A DNA stretch of 33,394 nucleotides from Candidatus Gastranaerophilales bacterium. Lineage in GTDB: Bacteria > Cyanobacteriota > Vampirovibrionia > Gastranaerophilales > JANQFW01. Made by a program: the position numbers and the translations under genes. Under the pieces are notes generated by a model. That model was not told where the DNA came from and did not search any database. It saw only the letters and a program-made list of their open reading frames with translations. How positions within the stretch are numbered: position 1 is the first letter of the stretch; each line of letters starts with the position of its first letter. Of this stretch, positions 1 through 7,248 are shown in pieces. The stretch covers positions 1 through 33,394 of the forward strand of contig JANQLL010000006.1 of the NCBI GenBank assembly GCA_028280605.1, read 5' to 3'.

Positions 1-402
1 GATGATGTTTTCGTGGTCAAATGCCAATGGCGGTAGGTTATAAACAGAATGCCAATTAACATTTCTAATATCTAATTCTTGGTCAGCCTCTAGCATTAAA
101 TCATCTGAGCGGATTAGTGCAAAGTAGCTGACTGTTATGACCCTTGCATTTGGGTAACGACCAGGTTCCCCGAATGTATGAAATTGTTCTAAATAAAGAT
201 TTTCAACTCTTGTTCTTTCGTACAAAACTCGTTTTGCCGCATCCTCAAGATCTTCTGTTAATCTAATAAATCCACCTGGTATGGCCCATTTTTCTTTAAA
301 AGGTTCATGTCCCCTTTGGACTAACAATACTTCCAATTTTTTTCGGCGGATTGTAAAAATAACAATATCAACTGTAACTTCGTGAGTTTTTGATTCCTGC
401 AT
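1..402 (-). CDS. NUDIX-domain protein, NrtR/ADP-ribose pyrophosphatase-like (C-terminus cut off by window edge)
   Basis: The first 134 residues are present, starting at the ATG at 402-400 and running off the left edge. The fold signature is clear: a VDIVIFTI-type first strand, then LLVQRGHEPFKEKWAIPGGF, followed by a Nudix-like helix. The Nudix box (G-x5-E-x7-R-E-U-x-E-E-x-G-U) is degraded. After the GGF and the first E, the RExxEE core reads R-V-L-Y-E-R-T, so two of the acidic residues that would bind metal are gone. That pattern is known in NrtR-type regulators, where a non-catalytic Nudix domain senses ADP-ribose and a C-terminal winged helix binds DNA to control NAD synthesis. The C-terminal part lies outside the window, so regulator versus hydrolase cannot be settled. 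The NUDIX fold itself is certain; NrtR is a guess. Confidence 0.85.
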   Translation of the reverse strand, partial: MQESKTHEVTVDIVIFTIRRKKLEVLLVQRGHEPFKEKWAIPGGFIRLTEDLEDAAKRVLYERTRVENLYLEQFHTFGEPGRYPNARVITVSYFALIRSDDLMLEADQELDIRNVNWHSVYNLPPLAFDHENII

Positions 403-719
403 ACTGCTTTTCTCGTTTTAATTAAATATAACTAACTTTAAAATTGGTTTCAGTACATGTTATCTCACACAAAGATAAATCATAATTTTTATTCTGGCTC
501 AAAATTAAATTTCAGTATTAATCTTACTAGAGTTATTCTTTTTATTGCATCATTTGTTTAGTTTATTCAATACTAAAATTAAAACATTAACATATTTAAA
601 ATTAAAGATTTTATTTGGCTTCTACGTTAAAAAAAGTTTAAAAGTTTTTCTAACTAAAGTTTTAAACATAAAATTAATATAGTGTCTATATATTTTATTT
701 AAAATATCGGTAAATATTT

Positions 720-851
720 TTGAATGAGCTTTCTGGCGCTTTAAAATTCTCTGGAGATTCTAAAGCGAAGCCAAATGAAAAAATAAGTTTAGATGCTCTT
801 AAGCTAGCAGTGCGAAATTATTACAACATAAACTATTTCTATTTTGAATAG
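720..851 (+). pseudogene. Probable remnant of an island-family gene
   Basis: A 43-codon open stretch from a TTG at 720 to TAG at 849-851 has protein-like composition in otherwise non-coding AT-rich DNA. It contains a stretch reading ALKFSGDSK, like the F-x-G N-termini of the neighbours. Further on it has KISLDALKLAV, which resembles KISLSSIKKVA in the C-terminal third of the protein at 2413-3258. This suggests a deletion that joined the two ends of a family member. No Shine-Dalgarno site precedes the TTG. It could instead be an unrelated small ORF. Confidence 0.35.
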
Positions 852-971
852 TATTTAAAATGATTTATAACTTTTTGTTACAAAATATTATGGATATTAT
901 TGTATTCATATTTGGTTTGTTATTTAATAACTTATGCTAAGATATTTAAAATTTTGTTTATATTAAAATTA

Positions 972-981
972 TATATTTTAT
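972..981 (+). promoter_or_regulatory. Shared AT-rich promoter-like element TATATTTTAT (island gene 1)
   Basis: The decamer TATATTTTAT lies 72 nt before the ATG at 1054. The same decamer is found at 1331-1340 (73 nt before the ATG at 1414) and at 3471-3480 (86 nt before the ATG at 3567). At 1054 and 1414 a similar AAGATATTT-AAA stretch precedes it. This is probably the common promoter core of the family. Confidence 0.4.
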
Positions 982-1053
982 AGGCGTTATTTCAGGAAGT
1001 AATTACAACCTGAAAAAATTATAATGTAAATACGAAAGGAATAAGATAGAACT

Positions 1054-1260
1054 ATGTTAAGTATTAATTTCAGAGGGGCAGAAATCGTTAAAGCTCCTTC
1101 TAAAACTGATGAAACAAAAGTTCCTCATAGAATAGCTGGAACATATGAAGGAAGTAAGGCACCAGTTCCTCATAGAACAGCTGGAACATATGAAGTAAAG
1201 GGGCAAACACAAATCAATGAAAATGTAACTGAAAAACTAAAAAGAACTGTAAGAAAATAA
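1054..1260 (+). CDS. Small lineage-specific protein with two VPHRxAGTYE repeats
   Basis: 68-residue basic, hydrophilic protein of unknown function. The start is fixed by the leader GAAAGGA ending 13 nt before ATG, followed by TAGAACT directly at the ATG. Three larger downstream paralogs share this leader closely and a fourth shares it partly. Residues 3-8 (SINFRG) carry the N-terminal F-x-G motif. The body has two copies of VPHR[IT]AGTYE, encoded by an almost perfect 31-nt direct repeat with a 45-nt period at 1120-1150 and 1165-1195. A lysine/arginine-rich tail follows. There is no signal peptide or membrane segment. It is short compared with its neighbours and could be a reduced relative or an independent gene under the same leader. 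Confidence 0.65.
   Translation: MLSINFRGAEIVKAPSKTDETKVPHRIAGTYEGSKAPVPHRTAGTYEVKGQTQINENVTEKLKRTVRK
1120..1195 (+). repeat. Two 31-nt direct repeats, 45-nt period
   Basis: Copies begin GTTCCTCATAGAA at 1120 and 1165 and differ by one transition (ATA against ACA codon). The period of 15 codons keeps the frame, so the repeat is a protein-level duplication. Confidence 0.9.
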
Positions 1261-1330
1261 ATTTTAAATTTTTTTACATATTAGTTTGATTTTTATAATT
1301 TAATTAAAATGGTTAAGATATTTTAAATTG

Positions 1331-1340
1331 TATATTTTAT
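1331..1340 (+). promoter_or_regulatory. Shared AT-rich promoter-like element TATATTTTAT (island gene 2)
   Basis: Identical decamer to the one at 972-981, at nearly the same distance from its ATG and preceded by a similar TAAGATATTTTAAA stretch. Confidence 0.4.
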
Positions 1341-1413
1341 AAACAATACTTTCAGATACTTTTAAGAATTGAAAGTAGTCTCAAAGTTCAAAAGAAAGGA
1401 ACCTGGTAGAACT

Positions 1414-2307
1414 ATGTTAATTAATGGTCGGACTATGTCAAAGGTTAATTTTGCCGGCTTAACAGCCGGTCCTAAAAAAGATAAAGATGGAGAAGGTTCG
1501 AAGCGAGAGTCTGAAGATAAAGAAACAAAAATGTTGCTTGGAAAACTTGATACAGCTGAAAAAAAATACTATGGATTAATGGCTAATATTGAGAAGGTAA
1601 AAAGTGAGATTATAGATCTAAAAACTTGTGAAGCTGATTTATGGCTTCCTATTACTCCAAGCATGGACTTTAGTAAAGTGGGTTACCATTCTTCTGAAGG
1701 ATCTTTACTTAGTACAACTCTAGATACCAAAGAAGCTGATAAAACCCAACCATCAGGTATTTTTTCCTGTATGAAATCCCCTTTTAGCAACCACCGCAGT
1801 ACTGAAGCACTCACAGAGGAGATTGTGAAAAAAACAATACCTAATATGTGGAAAATGCATGATAAATTTGCAAATAATGAGGAGGTTCAGGAATGTAATG
1901 ACTGCCTAACTCAAAAACTTGGGGCATTAAAAATAGCAAAAGATAATAATGATAAGAAAGAAAAAAGAGCGTTGAAACATCAGCTTATAGCTGGTTTAAA
2001 GTATATTAATCAAAAATTAGGTAATGATTCTGATGAAACATACGAAAGTGCCGAGCCTGTAACTTCAAAAGCTTTAAAAGAAGCAATGGGAATTGCAGAT
2101 AAGAATTTGGAACGTACTGATAAGCTTATAGCATATTTAGCCGATGCATGCTATTTGGGTACAGGTATTGCTGCTGGAGGTGCCCTTGGTTTATTCGGTC
2201 CTACCAATACGGCAAATGAACTGGGCTCTGCATTCCTTAAGGGGCCTGGAATAGAAGCAGGAAGATATTCTAAATTTATAGAAAAGGTTAGAGATAAGAC
2301 ACTTTAA
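1414..2307 (+). CDS. Island paralog type A, copy 1: coiled-coil protein with Gly/Ala-rich hydrophobic C-terminus
   Basis: 297 residues, function unknown. A TTG 45 nt upstream keeps the frame open. However, the ATG at 1414 carries the conserved leader (GAAAGGA, 13-nt gap, TAGAACT-ATG-TTA) found at the other island genes, so I take it as the start. N-terminal region: NFAG at about residues 12-15. Then comes a heptad-like, K/E-rich helix (about 35-65), a polar middle with several cysteines, and a K-R-x-L-K helix ending GLKYINQKLGNDSDE. The last part holds a hydrophobic, glycine-rich segment (YLGTGIAAGGALGLFG). The GLKY[IL]N-KLG-DSDE block is shared with the protein at 3567-4514, which makes these two type A. 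The hydrophobic glycine-rich segment could insert in a membrane; a secreted or surface role is speculation. Confidence 0.8.
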   Translation: MLINGRTMSKVNFAGLTAGPKKDKDGEGSKRESEDKETKMLLGKLDTAEKKYYGLMANIEKVKSEIIDLKTCEADLWLPITPSMDFSKVGYHSSEGSLLSTTLDTKEADKTQPSGIFSCMKSPFSNHRSTEALTEEIVKKTIPNMWKMHDKFANNEEVQECNDCLTQKLGALKIAKDNNDKKEKRALKHQLIAGLKYINQKLGNDSDETYESAEPVTSKALKEAMGIADKNLERTDKLIAYLADACYLGTGIAAGGALGLFGPTNTANELGSAFLKGPGIEAGRYSKFIEKVRDKTL

Positions 2308-2342
2308 AAACTATTTTTTTAGACTATAGGTATTCACTAAAG

Positions 2343-2348
2343 TATAAT
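2343..2348 (+). promoter_or_regulatory. Candidate -10 box TATAAT upstream of the gene at 2413
   Basis: Consensus TATAAT lies 64 nt before the ATG in the 105-nt gap between copies A1 and B1, suggesting B1 has its own promoter. No good -35 is visible. Confidence 0.3.
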
Positions 2349-2412
2349 GTTGTTTAATAATAAATTTAAAATTAATGAATAATAATAAAAAAGAAAGGAT
2401 TATGGTAGAACT

Positions 2413-3258
2413 ATGTTATTGACCAATTATGCTCCTAAATTTGTTCATAAGTCACCAGCTTTTCGAGGAGGATCAGATACAGAAGAAGTGGAAAATAGGA
2501 ACACTCCAGAAGAAATTTTAGAAAAGCAGAAAGAAATTGATGCTACAGTCGGTAAACTTGTGCTGGAAAGTTATAAAATCGGGGAATGTTTAAAAGAAAT
2601 CAAAGAAAACTTTGGAATAAAAGAAAAAGAAGCTACCTCTGAACAAGAAACATACAAGCCAGAGAATAAGTTTAAGAGTTTAATTTTTCAACTAGGTGGG
2701 CATTTAGAATATTCAAGATTTCCAGGTTTTATTCATACCCATGAGAAGCGTCACGGCGCTACTGAAAACTTCAAAAATGATATATATCGTCTGACAGATC
2801 ATATACTAAAAGACCCAGAAAATAGTATCTATTTTGAAAGTGATGAGCAAAAAAAAGAATCTTCTAAATATTTAAAAGATCTGGTAAATGAACTAGAGAA
2901 CGCACAAAAACAAAATAACGATAAAGATAAAAGAATGTTCAAGAATGTTATTGCTAGCGTTGGGATATATATATTAAATGCACTTGACCCGCATGTTAAC
3001 AAAAATGCAGAGCATAAAATAAGTCTTTCGTCAATAAAAAAAGTAGCAAAAGAATCTGATCATAAAATGAAAGCTTGGGATGATTTCTATGTTACATTAG
3101 CAAAAGCAGGTTATATAGGTACATCAATTACCGCAGGTGCAGCGGCTACTTTAGGAGGAGCATCTTTTCCTGCAGGATTTTATGTAACAGGAGCAATGCT
3201 TGCAGCTACACCACATATGGTAAAGGTTCTGAATTCTCCCAGACGGGGATATATGTAA
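2413..3258 (+). CDS. Island paralog type B, copy 1: coiled-coil protein with Gly/Ala-rich hydrophobic hairpin
   Basis: 281 residues, function unknown. The start ATG has the family leader (GAAAGGA ending 13 nt upstream, GGTAGAACT-ATG). An AFRGG motif sits at about residues 17-21. Residues 35-70 form a K/E-rich coiled coil (KQKEIDATVGKLVLESYKIG). A block HEKRHGATENF-ND follows at about 110-122, then a FESDEQKK helix, then KDKR-FKNVIASVGIYIL. The last 60 residues contain a strongly hydrophobic glycine/alanine-rich segment (AGYIGTSITAGAAATLGG) plus a second one, which looks like a membrane-inserting hairpin. It aligns along its whole length with the protein at 4631-5488. A terminator-like hairpin follows at about 3283-3325. 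Confidence 0.8.
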   Translation: MLLTNYAPKFVHKSPAFRGGSDTEEVENRNTPEEILEKQKEIDATVGKLVLESYKIGECLKEIKENFGIKEKEATSEQETYKPENKFKSLIFQLGGHLEYSRFPGFIHTHEKRHGATENFKNDIYRLTDHILKDPENSIYFESDEQKKESSKYLKDLVNELENAQKQNNDKDKRMFKNVIASVGIYILNALDPHVNKNAEHKISLSSIKKVAKESDHKMKAWDDFYVTLAKAGYIGTSITAGAAATLGGASFPAGFYVTGAMLAATPHMVKVLNSPRRGYM

Positions 3259-3282
3259 AATAATTTTAAATAAATTAATGAA

Positions 3283-3325
3283 AGAATCCTTCTTAAGTAT
3301 ATCTACTAAAGGAGGGTTTTCCTAT
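3283..3325 (+). terminator. Intrinsic terminator-like hairpin after paralog B1
   Basis: Arms AATCCTTCTTAAGTA and TACTAAAGGAGGGTT pair with several G-U wobbles around a tetraloop, followed by TTTTCC. The gap from here to the next gene (about 240 nt) is AT-rich and otherwise holds only the promoter-like decamer at 3471. Confidence 0.55.
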
Positions 3326-3470
3326 CCTTGAGAGGTTTTGTTTATAAATTTTATTTTATATAAAGTATAAATTTTTATTGCAAAGCTAAACAAATAATCT
3401 TGTTTTTTCATACCATTTATTATTTAATCTTCTAGACTGAACTTTAAAACTTAGTATCTTATTTAAGTTA

Positions 3471-3480
3471 TATATTTTAT
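3471..3480 (+). promoter_or_regulatory. Shared AT-rich promoter-like element TATATTTTAT (island gene 4)
   Basis: Third copy of the decamer seen at 972 and 1331, 86 nt before the ATG at 3567. Confidence 0.35.
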
Positions 3481-3566
3481 CAATTAATGTTTTTAGATTA
3501 CAAATTAAATCTAAAAACGAATTTTGTGTGAAATAGAGCCATTAAAGAAAGGATCATTGCAGAACT

Positions 3567-4514
3567 ATGTTAATGATTAAATTTGCTGGAGGAAAAGGCA
3601 AAAGCGTAGGAGTACGCTGTGAATATAGGTATCGAGAAAAACTTGCAAACTCAGGTTTAAACAAAAGCGATAGAAAAAATCTTTCTGCTTACTCGCAAAT
3701 TGAGCCGGCAGAAAGCTCTGTCAGAGTACAGAACCCTTCAGCAGTTGCAAATTTTTCAGAGGAAGATAAAAGAAAATTCATTGAGTCTCTTAAACTGATT
3801 AAAGAAACACAGCAAGAAATTGTAAAAGAGTTAAGAGATCTTCAAAAAGAAAACTTAAAAAATAAAATTGACTTTTCAAAGAATGTACTTCCTCTTAATG
3901 TTGCAGGTGATTACTTTTCCAAGTTGGAATATAATGACTCGCCCGCCTTCTTTAGCAGTGCAACTATAAAAGCTGGAGAAAAGGGAAATAGGGGTAAAGT
4001 AAGATTAGACAACAATTCGCCTTATGCAAACTTTGAAAAAGAAGTCAGGATGCTAAAAAAGTTAATGCATAGTAAGTCGCAAGCTTTTAAGGATAAAGAT
4101 GATATTCTGGCAATTAGTTGCTTATTTGACCAACACTTAAGTGAAATGAGAGAAAATCCAGGTGATATGAAGCCTAAGGAAGAGCTTGCAAAAGGATTAA
4201 AATATTTAAATAAAAAGTTAGGTCATGATAGTGATGAAGTTCTTCCGGGCATAATAGCTTCTGACGAATTGGATAAAGTCATTTATGATTTGGCTCTAAA
4301 AAGAAAGCTACACGACTTTCTTACAGGATATTTGTATAGGGCTATAGGCTTAGCCGGTGGTATTCTTGCAGGTACAGCTTTAGGAGTGGAAGCAGGTGTA
4401 TCAGATCCTGTTTCGGCAGCCTCTAAAGGTCTGGGTATTGTTTTGACAGAAAAGGTTGAAGATGCAGTCATTGGTGCAGGCAAGCTTGTTAAAGAGATAA
4501 TTAAATGTGATTAA
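3567..4514 (+). CDS. Island paralog type A, copy 2: coiled-coil protein with Gly/Ala-rich hydrophobic C-terminus
   Basis: 315 residues, function unknown. The leader AAAGAAAGGA ends 13 nt before ATG with AGAACT directly upstream, so the start is well supported. The motif IKFAGG is at residues 4-9. A basic segment follows, then a coiled coil (about 65-105; ESLKLIKETQQEIVKELRDL), a polar middle, and EELAKGLKYLNKKLGHDSDE matching type A copy 1. The final 80 residues include a glycine/alanine-rich hydrophobic stretch (AIGLAGGILAGTALGVEAG) and an amphipathic end. The context is an array of alternating A and B types, presumably from duplication of a two-gene unit. Confidence 0.8.
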   Translation: MLMIKFAGGKGKSVGVRCEYRYREKLANSGLNKSDRKNLSAYSQIEPAESSVRVQNPSAVANFSEEDKRKFIESLKLIKETQQEIVKELRDLQKENLKNKIDFSKNVLPLNVAGDYFSKLEYNDSPAFFSSATIKAGEKGNRGKVRLDNNSPYANFEKEVRMLKKLMHSKSQAFKDKDDILAISCLFDQHLSEMRENPGDMKPKEELAKGLKYLNKKLGHDSDEVLPGIIASDELDKVIYDLALKRKLHDFLTGYLYRAIGLAGGILAGTALGVEAGVSDPVSAASKGLGIVLTEKVEDAVIGAGKLVKEIIKCD

Positions 4515-4630
4515 CTATTTATTTTTAACATTTGATTATAGTTTAAGTACTAAAAATTGATAATTTTAAAAAATAAAAAAAAAGATTTAAAGAAGAGATA
4601 AAAAAGAAGAGAAAGGCTTAGGGCTTAATT

Positions 4631-5488
4631 ATGGTTATAACGATTGCATATTCTTCATTTAAAGGTAGGTCAAAAGGCACCTCCAGCCCTTATAATAAAA
4701 CTACTGATGAAAGTAAAGCTGTTAATATGGTGGAAATTGAGAAAAAACAGCATGAAATTGATGAAAGGCTTGGAGAGGCTTTGCTTAGGACTTCTAAAAA
4801 TATGGAGGCTATAAGTAAACTTAAGCAAGCTTTGGGTATAGTAGAGCCACCCGTAATTGATAGTAAATTTGAATTTAGCGAGGATACAAAATTTAGAAAC
4901 CCAAACTTTAGGAATGGCGGTTTATTTGAACTGTCAAAAACTCCTGCTATAGTTCGTGTTCATTCGATGCGCCATGGCTCAACCGAAGATTTTGACCATG
5001 ATATTAACTATTTGAAAGCTAAAATGAAAGAAAATAGAAATTGTTTTGAAAGTGATCAGGCCTTAAAAGATTGTGCTGAGCTATTAGATAAGCAGTTAGA
5101 AGAATTGAAAAAATTAAAGGATAGAAAAGACGGAAAGAAGACGTACGCTAGCGATAAAGATAAAAGAAGAGTGCTCAAAAATCAAATCACCGGAGCTGGA
5201 GTATATATATTGAGATCATTTGATAAAAAAATTAATACAGAAAATAAAAAAATAAATAAAGATTCCTTAATAGGTGCAATGTGCCAATGGAATCAAGATA
5301 TGAAAAATTATGACAAGTTTTTGGAAAGTGTAGCAAGAGCTGGTTGGATAGCAGCATCAATAACCGGAGGGTCTATGCTTGGTACAGTAGCAAGTCCGTT
5401 TGCTGGAGCTGGATTGACAGGGGCTGCACTTGGATTGACTCCATCGGCTGCTAAAACTGCTATGTGGCCTATTACTAAAGTTTGGTAG
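4631..5488 (+). CDS. Island paralog type B, copy 2: coiled-coil protein with Gly/Ala-rich hydrophobic hairpin
   Basis: 285 residues, function unknown. GAAAGG again lies 13-14 nt before the ATG, but the TAGAACT part of the family leader is not kept here. The motif SSFKGRS is at about residues 8-14. It has a coiled coil (IEKKQHEIDERLGEALLR), then HSMRHGSTEDF-HDI matching the RHG[AS]TE[ND]F block of copy 1, a FESDQALKD helix, and KDKRRVLKNQITGAGVYILRS. The C-terminal hydrophobic region (AGWIAASITGGSMLGTVASP and a second segment) matches copy 1 in position. It ends at a strong terminator. Confidence 0.8.
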   Translation: MVITIAYSSFKGRSKGTSSPYNKTTDESKAVNMVEIEKKQHEIDERLGEALLRTSKNMEAISKLKQALGIVEPPVIDSKFEFSEDTKFRNPNFRNGGLFELSKTPAIVRVHSMRHGSTEDFDHDINYLKAKMKENRNCFESDQALKDCAELLDKQLEELKKLKDRKDGKKTYASDKDKRRVLKNQITGAGVYILRSFDKKINTENKKINKDSLIGAMCQWNQDMKNYDKFLESVARAGWIAASITGGSMLGTVASPFAGAGLTGAALGLTPSAAKTAMWPITKVW

Positions 5489-5497
5489 CATGTTAAA

Positions 5498-5540
5498 AAA
5501 GAATCACCCTTAGGCTACATTTGGGATGATTCTCTTTTAT
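5498..5540. terminator. Intrinsic terminator between convergent genes
   Basis: Arms AGAATCACCC (5500-5509) and GGGATGATTCT (5523-5533) form a near-perfect stem with one bulge, followed by CTTTTATT. Flanking A/T runs on both sides let it serve both the island (+) and the DedA gene (-). Confidence 0.75.
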
Positions 5541-5567
5541 TAAAAAGATTATTTTTTTTTAGAGTTA

Positions 5568-6164
5568 TTAGGAGTTATATAGTTTATGTCTTTTTTTATA
5601 GACAAACCAGTAAAAACCGCCTAGTAAAATAGTTACACTTATTATTATCAATTCAAGATAAGATTTTATTGTCTGGCCAAAGATCATTAGCGCAGAACTT
5701 ACAATAAAAAATCTGGCACCACGCCCAATAACACTTGCGATCATAAAGCCTAAAAAGTTCATAGAAAATATACCGCTTGCTATTGTAAAAACTTTATAAG
5801 GTATAGGAGTAAATGCAGCGCCTAATACAGCCCAGACTCCGTATTTATTGTACATTCCTTCAACTTTTTCCAAGTAATGTTCTTTATTTTTAAAGATTTT
5901 ATTAAATATCGGCCTGCCGCCAAATTTGCCCAGTATATAGCCAAATCCACCACCCAGAGCTGAAAAAATTGTACAGATTAAAGCAAACAAAAGTGCTTTT
6001 TGAGGAGTGCTTAAGCTCATTGCTATTAATAATAAATCCGGTGGTATAGGAAAAAAGCTTGACTCTAAAAATGCCATTAATCCCAGCCCAAACGGTCCCA
6101 ACCCTTCGAAATATTCAACAATACCTAAAACATATTCTTTCATACTTATTATTTTTTTCCCCAT
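5568..6164 (-). CDS. DedA/YqaA-type SNARE-associated (VTT) membrane protein
   Basis: 198 residues, integral inner-membrane protein of the DedA superfamily, whose members act in lipid transport and envelope homeostasis. Visible hallmarks are GPFGLGLMAFLESSFFPIPP-D near residue 25-45 (re-entrant segment with the acidic residue), ALGGGFGYILGKFGG, and the VTT core FTPIPYKVFTIASGIF followed by ASVIGRGARFF with the family arginine. There are about five membrane segments and a basic C-terminal tail. It is closest to the YqaA subgroup, judging by the PIPYK motif. The start may be the internal ATG at residue 8, because neither ATG has a clear ribosome site. It lies 61 nt downstream of the isomerase gene on the same strand and may be cotranscribed. 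Confidence 0.85.
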   Translation of the reverse strand: MGKKIISMKEYVLGIVEYFEGLGPFGLGLMAFLESSFFPIPPDLLLIAMSLSTPQKALLFALICTIFSALGGGFGYILGKFGGRPIFNKIFKNKEHYLEKVEGMYNKYGVWAVLGAAFTPIPYKVFTIASGIFSMNFLGFMIASVIGRGARFFIVSSALMIFGQTIKSYLELIIISVTILLGGFYWFVYKKRHKLYNS

Positions 6165-6225
6165 TGATCTTTATAACTATAACAAATATAGTAACAAAAA
6201 AATATTAGTATTAGTAGTAATTTAC

Positions 6226-6993
6226 CTAGCCTTCTACCAGGTTGAAACCTAATAAGTTCATTTGCCTGTATAGCCACTCTTCAAATAGGTTTTCTCTTAA
6301 CTTTAGCTTGATTGCATCATTTAGTTGAACTTTATACCACCTGATAAGCCTTACAATCATATAAGCCTTACCGTCTGTAGTAAAAGGCTCGCTTAATTCG
6401 CCATCTTCCAAGTGTTCAAGGTGTTGCCTGATTTCAGGGTTTATTTTAGAAACATGTATAGGGCCCATAATACCCCAATGCTGGCTTTCATTGCCTATTG
6501 AATATTCTTTTGCCAGATAATTAAAATCTAACTTATCATCTCTCATCCTGTAATACAACTCTTTTGCCAGATTTAAATTTTTAGCCCTTATAATTCCAAA
6601 TAATACAGTTTCTTGAGTATGCTTGTATTTTATAAATTGTTCACTAACTATTTCATCTGTTATTACTACATTTTTTAAGCGTTTTAGCTGTTCATTATAA
6701 ATCAATCCCTGCAAAAAATGTTCTTTTGACTGATTTATAAAGTTTAAATATCTCTCCAGCTGTTCATCAGTAGTGATTTTATATTTGTCACAAAATTGTT
6801 TAAATATAATCTGAACGTTAAAGTCTTCAGTATTAGGAAAAATTTCAAATTCATTAATATAGTATTGAATTACAATACGCTTGCCCAGCTCTTTAGCTAC
6901 AATCTGTTGGGCTTGCATATTTTCCAGTGTCTGAAAAGCTTCTTCCATCCCCAGGATATCATTAGATATTTCAATTTTTATTGTCTTCGTCAT
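6226..6993 (-). CDS. Parvulin-type (PpiC-like) peptidyl-prolyl isomerase, cytoplasmic
   Basis: 255 residues. The C-terminal half carries a parvulin/rotamase domain: an LFGIIRAKNLNLAKELYYRM helix, LAKEYSIGNESQHWGIMGPI, then IRQHLEHLEDGELSEPFTTDGKAYMIVRL, the usual end strand of the fold. The N-terminal part is a helical SurA/PpiC-like chaperone region. No signal peptide or lipobox is visible, so unlike PrsA or SurA it should stay in the cytoplasm. Cyanobacterial homologues of this shape are often found near secretion genes; here the downstream neighbour is a DedA protein. Substrate unknown. The ATG at 6993 has AAAAGG only one base upstream, so a slightly internal start is possible. Confidence 0.75.
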   Translation of the reverse strand: MTKTIKIEISNDILGMEEAFQTLENMQAQQIVAKELGKRIVIQYYINEFEIFPNTEDFNVQIIFKQFCDKYKITTDEQLERYLNFINQSKEHFLQGLIYNEQLKRLKNVVITDEIVSEQFIKYKHTQETVLFGIIRAKNLNLAKELYYRMRDDKLDFNYLAKEYSIGNESQHWGIMGPIHVSKINPEIRQHLEHLEDGELSEPFTTDGKAYMIVRLIRWYKVQLNDAIKLKLRENLFEEWLYRQMNLLGFNLVEG

Positions 6994-7248
6994 GCCTTTT
7001 TAAAGAATACTTTTTACTGTATACATTTCTATATTATCAATATTAAAAGATAAGAGCAATTTTTTTTATTTTATTTATTTCTTTTTTATATTTTAAACAA
7101 AGAAATAATTTTTAAAAGTATAAAATATTAAGAGCAAGTAAATTATTTTTATTTAAAATAAAAAAACGGTTTTAGTAAAATAATTTTTGTGAAAAAATTT
7201 AAATATAAAAAGAGTAGTATACGTTAGGGAGAAGGTTAAGGGAAAACA

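Larger units (their letters stand above)
403..1053. other. AT-rich intergenic region with gene remnant and upstream element of the first island gene
   Basis: Very AT-rich spacer between the NUDIX gene and the paralog island. The recognisable contents are a short coding-like remnant at 720-851 and an AT element at 972-981 that recurs upstream of two other island genes. I see no RNA gene or complete ORF in the rest. Confidence 0.6.

Noticed and set aside
1369..1413. TTG start extending the first type A paralog by 15 codons.
   Set aside because: The extension covers the conserved AAAGGA leader shared with the sister genes, so translation must begin at 1414.
2413..5488. RHGATE / RHGSTE in type B paralogs resembles the RHGxT active site of histidine phosphatases.
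   Set aside because: It is not at the N-terminus after a first beta strand, no second catalytic histidine block is visible, and the proteins are mainly helical and coiled-coil.
6007..6252. Plus-strand open frame of 81 codons opposite the DedA gene.
   Set aside because: Shadow frame of the DedA coding sequence running into AT-rich spacer; no ribosome site. The same holds for similar antisense frames over glyA, the helicase, the kinase and the oxidoreductase.
7000..7248. Possible glycine riboswitch before glyA.
   Set aside because: The region is AT-rich with no GGAGAG-type conserved core or paired aptamers.
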